Assembly (NCBI GenBank): GCA_000212915.1
Contig: CM001167.1
Coordinates: 860,780 to 924,779, forward strand
Length of the DNA stretch: 64,000 nt
Direction: 5' to 3'
Source: Bacteroides coprosuis DSM 18011
Lineage (GTDB): Bacteria; Bacteroidota; Bacteroidia; Bacteroidales; Bacteroidaceae
Position 1 is the first letter of the stretch; every line of letters begins with the position of its first letter. The notes beneath the pieces are model-generated. The model saw only the letters and a list, made by a program, of their open reading frames with translations. It did not search any database and had not been told where the DNA came from. The position numbers were made by a program, and so were the translations under genes. Shown one piece after another: positions 9,531-17,968 of this stretch.

Positions 9531-9606
9531 GGTCGGTGTCATGTTCCTATCATGACACCGACATGACGATACGATGACACCGATATGTTATCATCTTGTC
9601 GGTGTT
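9531..9606 (+). repeat. Dispersed palindromic repeat, copy 1 (F-11-F-7-R plus upstream half-site)
   Basis: Core ACACCGACATG occurs at 9555-9565, with one mismatch at 9577-9587, and in reverse orientation with one mismatch at 9595-9605. The spacers are 11 and 7 bases, exactly as in the copies at 23671 and 48395. An additional reverse core lies upstream: GTCGGTGTCATG at 9532-9543 pairs perfectly with 9551-9562 around a 7-base loop. The long-hairpin pairing between the outer cores and adjacent spacers matches at about 15 of 18 positions. Confidence 0.85.
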
Positions 9607-9775
9607 AAAATAAGCAGGAGCCAAAGTTCTTTTATCCCTAAAAAATAGTATCATATATAGATTTGATCTATTATGTTATTAATAATCAAATGATTATTTT
9701 GTTTATTACTTTGTGAAAGCAATAAAGTATTGCAAGTATAAAACTTTAAAATATGCTTTTATCAATTATTTCAAC

Positions 9776-9783
9776 TAAATTTG
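9776..9783 (+). promoter_or_regulatory. Putative -7 promoter element for hisS
   Basis: TAAATTTG matches the TAnnTTTG consensus and ends 25 bases before the hisS ATG. Confidence 0.5.
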
Positions 9784-9808
9784 TAATTCGAAAAATATTA
9801 TAAAAGTT

Positions 9809-11176
9809 ATGGCAGCAAAACCAGGTATACCAAAAGGAACAAGAGATTTCTCGCCAGCAGAAATGGCGAAGCGTAATTATATTTTTGATACAATTCGTAA
9901 CGTATATCATCTTTATGGTTTTCAGCAGATAGAAACTCCTGCAATGGAGAATCTTTCTACTTTAATGGGAAAATATGGTGATGAAGGAGATAAGCTTCTA
10001 TTCAAAATACAGAATTCAGGAGATTATTTTTCTAAATTGACTGATGAAGAATTACTAAGTAGAGATGCCGCAAAATTAGCAAGTAAGTTTTGTGAAAAAG
10101 GATTGCGTTACGATTTAACAGTACCATTTGCTCGTTATGTTGTAATGCATCGTAATGAGATAACCTTCCCTTTCAAGCGCTATCAAATTCAGCCTGTTTG
10201 GAGAGCTGATAGACCACAAAAAGGTAGATACCGTGAATTCTATCAATGTGATGCCGATGTTGTAGGTAGCGATTCTCTATTGAATGAAATAGAGTTGATG
10301 GAAATAGTAGATACTGTTTTTACCAAGTTTGACATTCGTGTATGCATCAAAATTAATAATAGAAAGATTTTATCAGGAATTGCCGAAGTAATTGGAGAAT
10401 CTGATAAAATCGTTGATATAACAGTTGCAATTGACAAGCTTGATAAAGTGGGCTTGGATAATGTAAATAAAGAATTATCAGAAAAAGGTATTTCTGATGA
10501 AGCGATAGCCAAGCTTCAACCGATAATCAATTTATCTGGTACAAATGCAGAAAAACTAACTGTCTTGAAAGATGTTTTGGCTAGTAGTGAGATCGGTTTA
10601 AAAGGTGTTGAAGAGAGTCAATTCATCTTAGAAGCTCTAAGTACATTAGAGCTTAAAAATGAGATTGAATTGGATCTTACTTTAGCTAGAGGCTTAAATT
10701 ACTATACTGGAGCTATTTTTGAAGTGAAAGCTTTGGATGTGGAAATAGGAAGTATAACAGGTGGTGGTCGTTATGATAACCTGACAGGAGTATTTGGTTT
10801 AAAAGATGTTTCTGGAGTAGGTATCTCTTTTGGCGCTGATCGTATTTATGATGTACTCAATCAATTAGAGTTATACCCTAAAGATGCTTTATTTGGCAGT
10901 CAACTTCTATTTATTAACTTTGGTGAAAAAGAAGCAGCATATTGCTTGAAAGTTTTAACTAAGGTCAGAAAAGCAGGAATTAGAGCCGAAATATATCCTG
11001 ATTTTGGAGCAAAAATGAAGAAACAAATGACTTATGCCAATAATAACCAGGTTGCTTTTGTTGCAATGGTTGGTGAAAATGAAATGGCTGAAGGTAAAAT
11101 TTCTTTGAAAAATATGGAAACAGGCGAACAAAAGGCTGTTACTATAGAAGAGTTGGTAAATATTATTAAGAAATAA
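9809..11176 (+). CDS. hisS: Histidyl-tRNA synthetase
   Basis: This class II aminoacyl-tRNA synthetase charges tRNA-His. Motif 1 is near [11 protein letters not shown], and motif 2 includes the arginine-rich stretch around [18 protein letters not shown]. The histidine-binding signatures [15 protein letters not shown] and GGGRYDNL are present, followed by a C-terminal anticodon-binding domain from about residue 360. The 455-residue length fits the Bacteroidota form. It has its own promoter motif and a strong palindromic terminator, so it is probably monocistronic. Confidence 0.96.
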   Translation: MAAKPGIPKGTRDFSPAEMAKRNYIFDTIRNVYHLYGFQQIETPAMENLSTLMGKYGDEGDKLLFKIQNSGDYFSKLTDEELLSRDAAKLASKFCEKGLRYDLTVPFARYVVMHRNEITFPFKRYQIQPVWRADRPQKGRYREFYQCDADVVGSDSLLNEIELMEIVDTVFTKFDIRVCIKINNRKILSGIAEVIGESDKIVDITVAIDKLDKVGLDNVNKELSEKGISDEAIAKLQPIINLSGTNAEKLTVLKDVLASSEIGLKGVEESQFILEALSTLELKNEIELDLTLARGLNYYTGAIFEVKALDVEIGSITGGGRYDNLTGVFGLKDVSGVGISFGADRIYDVLNQLELYPKDALFGSQLLFINFGEKEAAYCLKVLTKVRKAGIRAEIYPDFGAKMKKQMTYANNNQVAFVAMVGENEMAEGKISLKNMETGEQKAVTIEELVNIIKK

Positions 11177-11199
11177 ATATAGATCTATTCTTAGATTAG

Positions 11200-11231
11200 A
11201 AAGCGAGTACGTGCACGTACTCGCTTTTTTT
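11200..11231 (+). terminator. Terminator after hisS built on a perfect 28-base palindrome
   Basis: Bases 11200-11227 are fully self-complementary around the centre GTGCAC (axis between 11213 and 11214) and run into a T-tract. The inner bases must open to form the RNA loop. Confidence 0.85.
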
Positions 11232-11288
11232 GTCTTTATGCGGACAAATTGGCAGGGTAAAAGTGACATTGTCGATACTAATTTAGAA

Positions 11289-11304
11289 TGGCACACTTTT
11301 AGCA
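11289..11304 (+). promoter_or_regulatory. Possible sigma-54 type -24/-12 promoter upstream of groES
   Basis: The sequence TGGCAC-N5-TTAGCA has the invariant GG (11290-11291) and GC (11302-11303) at sigma-54 spacing. It differs from the consensus TGGCAC-N5-TTGCA at one conserved position. The predicted start near 11315 would give a leader of about 43 bases. It could be a chance match. Confidence 0.35.
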
Positions 11305-11357
11305 ATATATAATAACAGAAACAGAAAATGTTTAACTATTAAATAAAATACAAGATT

Positions 11358-11630
11358 ATGAATATTAAACCTTTGGCAGATAGAGTGTTGATACTCCCTG
11401 CACCTGCAGAAGAAAAGACAGTTGGCGGTATCATTATTCCTGATACAGCAAAAGAAAAACCTCTTAAAGGTGAAGTGATAGCTGTTGGTCAAGGTACTAA
11501 AGACGAAGAAATGGTGTTAAAAGTTGGTAACACTGTACTATATGGTAAATATGCTGGTACAACATTAGAGCATGAAGGAAAAGAATACCTTATCATGCGT
11601 CAAAGTGATGTAGTAGCAATCATTGGTTAA
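11358..11630 (+). CDS. groES: Co-chaperonin GroES
   Basis: The 90-residue lid subunit of the GroEL chaperonin closes the folding chamber as a heptamer. It opens with the typical [11 protein letters not shown]. The mobile loop lies around [18 protein letters not shown], and the protein ends with [15 protein letters not shown]. It precedes groEL by 33 bases in the usual groES-groEL order. I see no CIRCE element (the HrcA operator) upstream; a sigma-54-like motif is present at 11289-11304. Confidence 0.97.
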   Translation: MNIKPLADRVLILPAPAEEKTVGGIIIPDTAKEKPLKGEVIAVGQGTKDEEMVLKVGNTVLYGKYAGTTLEHEGKEYLIMRQSDVVAIIG

Positions 11631-11651
11631 TAAACATCGTTCATAATTTAA

Positions 11652-13298
<1,647 letters not shown>

Positions 13299-13320
13299 TA
13301 CATCATTTTCTCAACTATAT

Positions 13321-13356
13321 AAAAAAGAGCTATTCCGCACGGAATAGCTCTTTTTT
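13321..13356. terminator. Bidirectional terminator between groEL and the HAD phosphatase gene
   Basis: A perfect 16-bp stem (13321-13336 with 13341-13356) surrounds a 4-base loop. It has an A-tract on one side and a T-tract on the other, so it can serve both convergent genes. Confidence 0.92.
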
Positions 13357-13378
13357 ATACCTTATATTTTAGTGTAAA

Positions 13379-14041
13379 TTAATTATTGTACTTATCAATA
13401 ATGCTAAGTATATCTAGGGGAGTGTTTACAATAAATTGAGGATTATACTTTTGTAGTTCTTCAATAGGTCTAAATCCCCAACTTACTCCACATCCAATCA
13501 ATTGAGCATTTTTTGCTGTTTGCATATCTACATCAGAATCTCCAATATATAATACCTCAGAGTTTTTCACAGGCACTATTTTTAGTATTTCATTAATTAC
13601 TTGAGGATCTGGTTTGGTAGGAATTCCCTCTCTTTGACCTAGAACTGCTTTAAAGGGAATGTGAGAGAAAAAGTGCTTTATTAATGTTTCTGATCCAGCT
13701 TGATATTTATTTGTAGCAACCGCTAGTGCAATACCCTTTTCTGTTAGTGATTCCAATACGTGTAGAATGCCTTCATAGGGTTTGCTCTTATCTGTAAGAT
13801 GCTCTGCATAGTAGGCAATAAATAAAGATCGCATTTTTGATATATTCTCTTGTGTCTTTTGCCCTTCAGGAAGAGCTCTCTCAAAAAGTTTATTTATTCC
13901 GTTTCCTACCATGAAATTATACTTGTCTATTTCGTGAGTAGGGTGTCCTAGTTGAGTAAGAGCATGGTTTGTACTTGCTGCCAAATCTGCTATAGTATTG
14001 AGAAGCGTTCCGTCTAAATCAAATATTGCGAGCTTAATCAT
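13379..14041 (-). CDS. HAD-family phosphatase, phosphoglycolate phosphatase-like
   Basis: The 220-residue haloacid-dehalogenase-superfamily protein has motif I FDLDGTLLNT near the N-terminus, a small helical cap of the Gph/phosphoglycolate-phosphatase type, motif II around AVATNKY, and motif IV YIGDSDVDM. These fit hydrolysis of a small phosphorylated metabolite through an aspartyl-phosphate intermediate. The substrate could be 2-phosphoglycolate, but the subfamily is broad. It is convergent with groEL, shares its terminator, and has a promoter motif 29 bases upstream of the start. Confidence 0.85.
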   Translation of the reverse strand: MIKLAIFDLDGTLLNTIADLAASTNHALTQLGHPTHEIDKYNFMVGNGINKLFERALPEGQKTQENISKMRSLFIAYYAEHLTDKSKPYEGILHVLESLTEKGIALAVATNKYQAGSETLIKHFFSHIPFKAVLGQREGIPTKPDPQVINEILKIVPVKNSEVLYIGDSDVDMQTAKNAQLIGCGVSWGFRPIEELQKYNPQFIVNTPLDILSIIDKYNN

Positions 14042-14070
14042 ATTTTCTGTCTTATAAATTCGTTAGAAAA

Positions 14071-14078
14071 CAAAAATA
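14071..14078 (-). promoter_or_regulatory. Putative -7 promoter element for the HAD phosphatase gene
   Basis: The minus strand reads TATTTTTG, a TAnnTTTG match located 29 bases before the start codon. Confidence 0.4.
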
Positions 14079-14224
14079 ATGAAACTAATCGTAAAGTCTA
14101 TGTTTAAAACTATTGAGGTTCGGATTATAGTAAATATATACTTATTTTTAATTGATTTTTAAGAACTAGCTTATCCTCAGTCCTTTTATTTGCACACTTT
14201 TACCTGTTTTATGCAATTATCTGT

Positions 14225-14232
14225 TATATTTG
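14225..14232 (+). promoter_or_regulatory. Putative -7 promoter element for fabI
   Basis: TATATTTG matches the consensus exactly and lies 33 bases before ATG 14266. It overlaps the TTG that opens the longer frame at 14230, which argues against that upstream start. Confidence 0.55.
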
Positions 14233-14265
14233 CATAGTTATCAACTTAGAATAAATAGAAATAAT

Positions 14266-15087
14266 ATGAGTTATAATTTATTAAAAGGAAAAAGAGGTAT
14301 TATTTTTGGTGCATTGAATGACCAATCTATTGCTTGGAAAGTTGCTGAAAGAGCTGTAGAAGAAGGTGCAACAATTACTCTATCAAATACAGCAGTAGCT
14401 GTACGTATGGGACAAGTAAGTGAGCTTGGTCAAAAGCTTAACTGTGAAGTTATTCCTGCTGATGCTACTAGCCTAGAAGACCTTGAAAATGTATTCAAAA
14501 AATCTATGGAAGTATTGGGTGGTAAAATAGACTTCGTTCTTCACTCTATTGGTATGTCTCCAAACGTTCGTAAAGGTAGAGACTATGATGACTTAAACTA
14601 TGACTTCCTAAATAAGACATTGGATATTTCTGCTATATCTTTCCATAAAATGTTACAAGCTGCTAAAAAACAAGATGCTATTGCGGAAGAAGGTTCTGTA
14701 TTAGCTCTTACTTATATTGCTGCTCAACGTACTTTCTGTGGATATAATGATATGGCTGATGCTAAATCTCTTTTAGAATCAATTGCTCGTAGCTTTGGTT
14801 ATATCTATGGTAGATCTAGTAAGGTTCGTGTAAATACAATATCTCAATCTCCTACTATGACAACTGCAGGGCAAGGAGTTAGTGGTATGGATAAATTATT
14901 CCATTTTGCTGAAAAACTATCTCCACTAGGAAATGCAGATGCAGATGATTGTGCAAATTATTGTATGGTAATGTTCTCAGACTTAACCAAGAAAGTAACT
15001 ATGCAAAATTTATATCATGATGGAGGATTCTCTAGTGTGGGTATGAGTGATGATGCTATTGAAGTTTTCGAAAAAGGATTGGAATAA
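14266..15087 (+). CDS. fabI: Enoyl-[acyl-carrier-protein] reductase FabI
   Basis: This NADH-dependent short-chain dehydrogenase-like enzyme reduces trans-2-enoyl-ACP, the last step of each fatty-acid elongation cycle. From ATG 14266 it has 273 residues. It shows GKRGIIFGALNDQSIAW (the FabI variant of the glycine-rich cofactor loop), HSIGMSP, and the active-site region around LTYIAAQRTFCGYNDMADAK containing the Tyr and Lys. An in-frame TTG start at 14230 is unlikely because a promoter motif overlaps it. The gene has its own terminator. Confidence 0.94.
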   Translation: MSYNLLKGKRGIIFGALNDQSIAWKVAERAVEEGATITLSNTAVAVRMGQVSELGQKLNCEVIPADATSLEDLENVFKKSMEVLGGKIDFVLHSIGMSPNVRKGRDYDDLNYDFLNKTLDISAISFHKMLQAAKKQDAIAEEGSVLALTYIAAQRTFCGYNDMADAKSLLESIARSFGYIYGRSSKVRVNTISQSPTMTTAGQGVSGMDKLFHFAEKLSPLGNADADDCANYCMVMFSDLTKKVTMQNLYHDGGFSSVGMSDDAIEVFEKGLE

Positions 15088-15117
15088 GAACATTCCAATA
15101 GAATAAAATATTAAAAA

Positions 15118-15157
15118 AATAAGCTGTTTACTTAGTTTTAAGTGGACAGCTTATTTT
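15118..15157 (+). terminator. Rho-independent terminator after fabI
   Basis: AATAAGCTGT (15118-15127) pairs with ACAGCTTATT near 15146-15155, with A-rich and T-rich flanks. Confidence 0.7.
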
Positions 15158-15164
15158 GTATTAT

Positions 15165-15172
15165 TACCTTTG
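15165..15172 (+). promoter_or_regulatory. Putative -7 promoter element for the RsmI-like gene
   Basis: TACCTTTG matches TAnnTTTG and ends 23 bases before the ATG at 15196. Confidence 0.45.
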
Positions 15173-15195
15173 TACTCTAATTAGATTGTTTTAAT

Positions 15196-15900
15196 ATGAA
15201 ACCTGCATTATATTTAATTCCCGTAACACTGGGAGATACCTCCATAGAACAAGTTTTACCTGCTTATAATAAAGATATTATTCTTAGTATAAAACACTTT
15301 ATCGTTGAAGATATACGTTCGGCTAGACGCTTTCTAAAAAAAGTAGATCAGGATATAGATATTGATAGTTTACGCTTTTATGAGCTCAATAAAAGAACTC
15401 CAAAAAGTCAGTTTTCAAATTATCTTGATCCTTTGCATAATGGTGAATCTATGGGTGTTATCTCAGAGGCTGGTTGCCCTGCTGTAGCAGACCCAGGTGC
15501 AGACGTTGTTGCTATTGCTCAAAAGAAAGGATTAAATGTAGTTCCTTTAGTGGGACCATCATCTATTATTTTGGGTGTTATGGCTTCTGGGTTTAATGGG
15601 CAAAGCTTTGCCTTCAATGGTTATTTACCAATAGATACCAACGAGAGAATGAAAAGTTTAAAGAACCTTGAAACTAAAATTTATCAAGAAGATCAAACTC
15701 AACTATTCATTGAAACTCCTTATCGTAATCATAAGATGTTAGATGATATTTTAGCACATTGTAGACCTCAGACTAAGCTTTGTATTGCGGCAAATATTAC
15801 TTGTCCAGATGAATATATTCAAACAAAATCGGTTCAAGAATGGAAAAAAGGGGTACCCAATTTGGCTAAAGTTCCTTGTATTTTTCTCTTGTACAAATAA
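15196..15900 (+). CDS. RsmI-like SAM-dependent methyltransferase (tetrapyrrole methylase fold)
   Basis: The 234-residue protein has the tetrapyrrole-methylase fold of the RsmI family, which methylates the ribose of C1402 in 16S rRNA. Recognisable blocks are the N-terminal LYLIPVTLGD, GVISEAGCPAVADPGA, and VGPSSIILGVMASGFNGQ with FNGYLP. It is shorter than canonical RsmI (about 280 residues), lacking most of the C-terminal extension. It could instead be a Bacteroidota paralogue with another target. Its last 35 bases overlap the 3' end of the convergent membrane-protein gene. Confidence 0.8.
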   Translation: MKPALYLIPVTLGDTSIEQVLPAYNKDIILSIKHFIVEDIRSARRFLKKVDQDIDIDSLRFYELNKRTPKSQFSNYLDPLHNGESMGVISEAGCPAVADPGADVVAIAQKKGLNVVPLVGPSSIILGVMASGFNGQSFAFNGYLPIDTNERMKSLKNLETKIYQEDQTQLFIETPYRNHKMLDDILAHCRPQTKLCIAANITCPDEYIQTKSVQEWKKGVPNLAKVPCIFLLYK

Positions 15901-16984
15901 CTTCTTTCAGATGTTGGTATTCATGTTTAAAACATTCGCTAAACATATTCTTACCCATTTGAGCTTCGACTTCTTGGAAAGTCCAAAGTCGGCCATTCTT
16001 GAAGTTTAGATTATATAGCAAATCTGGATTATCTGTCTCTACCATAAAGAGATAGATAAGTCGGTTGGTGTGTTTGTTTTCAAAATGATACATGATATTG
16101 AAGAATGGATCTACACCTTTCACTTTAGGAAAAGCATTCTTAATAAGTCTTTTGGCGCCGTGCTCTAGCGTTTCTCCATACTTTAAATAGCATTCCATGG
16201 GAATATCTATTTTATCTTGATCAATAATGCAGTTTTGTGAACGATTGCATAGGTAGAGTTTACCTTGGCTAAAAGCTGCAATTCTGATCACAGGATTAAT
16301 ATATTCATTCTTGTATCTGATAGCTTCTAAGGCCATCGTTTTCCCTATAACAGCTCCTTGTTTATTCACAATAGGTACATATTCTATGTGTCTTGTTATT
16401 CTGTTAAAATAAAATATAGCTATTTGGTTGAATACTATGGTCAGTAAAAATACTATTGGAGGAAGATATCTATTAAATAAAATGATGTGAGTTTCTAAGA
16501 TAGGGTGGGCAGTCATCATTAATACAAGAATAAGAGCAAAATGAATGCTTGCTACCATCAAAAAAATACGTGCAGCTACAACGGCAGATTCAGCACCTTG
16601 AGCATAAAATCTCTTACTGCAAGAATCTTGTCTATCAATAAAGAAATTGATAAATCGTTGTTTGTGCATATATAAAATAGCCATCATTATAAATGCACTT
16701 ATTTCAATAGTTAAAGGTAGATAACCATACGGACAGTACTTACAATAGACAAAAGTCGCTACTGTAAATAAAAATAATATTATTGTACTTATATAAAGAA
16801 TAAATCTAGGAACTTTAGCTCCTTTAACAACGGCTGTTCTCAAAGAAGCTAAAGCACCTATACCAGTTCCAATATAGATAGCTATATCTTGAGATATAAA
16901 TAGGCATAATACTATAGTAACTAGTATTGGTAAAAAGCCTAAAGACATATTGAAAGCTGAAGATAAATTTCCTTTTTTACTCAT
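15866..16984 (-). CDS. Multi-spanning membrane protein with a C-terminal Nudix-like domain
   Basis: The N-terminal half of this 372-residue protein holds about five or six hydrophobic segments (roughly residues 15-200). The soluble C-terminal part (about 205-372) resembles a Nudix fold: a beta-rich start (VIRIAAFSQGKLYLCNR) and a region around YLKYGETLEHGAKRLIKNAF where the Nudix box should be. That box lacks the REUxEE metal-binding glutamates, so hydrolysis is doubtful and the domain may bind a nucleotide or act as a sensor. The function is unknown. Its stop lies inside the 3' end of the convergent RsmI-like gene. Confidence 0.75.
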   Translation of the reverse strand: MSKKGNLSSAFNMSLGFLPILVTIVLCLFISQDIAIYIGTGIGALASLRTAVVKGAKVPRFILYISTIILFLFTVATFVYCKYCPYGYLPLTIEISAFIMMAILYMHKQRFINFFIDRQDSCSKRFYAQGAESAVVAARIFLMVASIHFALILVLMMTAHPILETHIILFNRYLPPIVFLLTIVFNQIAIFYFNRITRHIEYVPIVNKQGAVIGKTMALEAIRYKNEYINPVIRIAAFSQGKLYLCNRSQNCIIDQDKIDIPMECYLKYGETLEHGAKRLIKNAFPKVKGVDPFFNIMYHFENKHTNRLIYLFMVETDNPDLLYNLNFKNGRLWTFQEVEAQMGKNMFSECFKHEYQHLKEVICTREKYKEL

Positions 16985-17042
16985 CTAAATCTGTTTCTTG
17001 TTCTACTACTATCAACAAATTTATCAAGATTTAGTTTTAGGA

Positions 17043-17897
17043 TTACTTAGTAACAATATGCTTCTCTGCGTGATAGGATGACCTAACAAGAGGTGCACTT
17101 TCCACTTTATCAAAGCCTTTTGCTTCTCCTATTTCTCTGTATTTGGTAAATTGTTGAGGGGTTATATATGCAGCAACAGGGTAATGTTTTTTTGATGGTT
17201 GTAGGTATTGTCCAATCGTAAGTACTTGACAGTTAACAGCTCTTAAGTCATCCATTAGCTCATATACTTCTTCCTCAGTTTCGCCTAAGCCAACCATTAT
17301 TCCTGATTTGGCACGAATACCACTATCTGCAATCTGTCGTATAACACTCAAACTCCTAGAATAGTTGGCTGCACTACGTACATTTGGAGAAATTCTTTTA
17401 ATTGTTTCCATATTATGAGAGATAATATCTGGTTTAGCATCAATAACCTTCTGTATTAACTCTGGCTTGCCCTGGAAGTCTGGAATCAAAACTTCTATAG
17501 TGGTATTAGGGTTTAAACGTTTTATTTCTGTAATTGTTTTTGCCCAATGTTCTGCTCCTTGATCGGGTAAATCATCTCTATCTACCGAAGTAATGACAGC
17601 ATGATCTAGTTTCATGAGAGCAATAGATTTAGCGACATTGGTTGGTTCTTCCTGATTAAGAGCAAGGGGTTTCCCCGTCATCGTATTGCAGAATTTACAA
17701 CTCCGAGTACATATTTCACCTGAAATCATGAAAGTAGCAGTTCCTCTTCCCCAGCATTCTCCAAGGTTAGGACATCTTCCACTAGTGCAAATGGTGTGTA
17801 GGCAGTGGGAGTCTACAATCTTTTTAGTATCTGTGTAACGTTGGTTTGCACCGATTTTTATTTTCAGCCACTCTGGTTTTCTTACGCGTTCGTTCAT
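17043..17897 (-). CDS. lipA: Lipoyl synthase
   Basis: This radical SAM enzyme inserts two sulfur atoms into protein-bound octanoyl groups to make lipoyl cofactors. The auxiliary cluster motif (CTSGRCPNLGEC) and the radical SAM motif (CTRSCKFCN) are both complete. The 284-residue length is typical. It lies downstream of the dipeptidyl peptidase IV gene with a terminator between them, so it may have its own promoter. No octanoyltransferase (lipB) is beside it in this window. Confidence 0.95.
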   Translation of the reverse strand: MNERVRKPEWLKIKIGANQRYTDTKKIVDSHCLHTICTSGRCPNLGECWGRGTATFMISGEICTRSCKFCNTMTGKPLALNQEEPTNVAKSIALMKLDHAVITSVDRDDLPDQGAEHWAKTITEIKRLNPNTTIEVLIPDFQGKPELIQKVIDAKPDIISHNMETIKRISPNVRSAANYSRSLSVIRQIADSGIRAKSGIMVGLGETEEEVYELMDDLRAVNCQVLTIGQYLQPSKKHYPVAAYITPQQFTKYREIGEAKGFDKVESAPLVRSSYHAEKHIVTK

Positions 17898-17912
17898 AGG
17901 TTTTGTAGATTT

Positions 17913-17956
17913 AAAAAAGACAGCACAAGTTTATAACGTGTTAAACTATGCTGTCT
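17913..17956 (-). terminator. Rho-independent terminator after the dipeptidyl peptidase IV gene
   Basis: On the minus strand AGACAGCA pairs with TGCTGTCT (plus positions 17949-17956 and 17918-17925), followed by a T-run. Confidence 0.8.
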
Positions 17957-17968
17957 TCGTGTTTTCTA

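Larger units (their letters stand above)
9406..9808. other. Intergenic region of 403 bases between the zinc peptidase and hisS genes
   Basis: The gap holds a terminator (9431-9466), one copy of the three-core dispersed repeat with an extra half-copy upstream (9531-9606), and a -7 promoter element for hisS (9776-9783). I find no convincing open reading frame or RNA gene. Confidence 0.7.
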
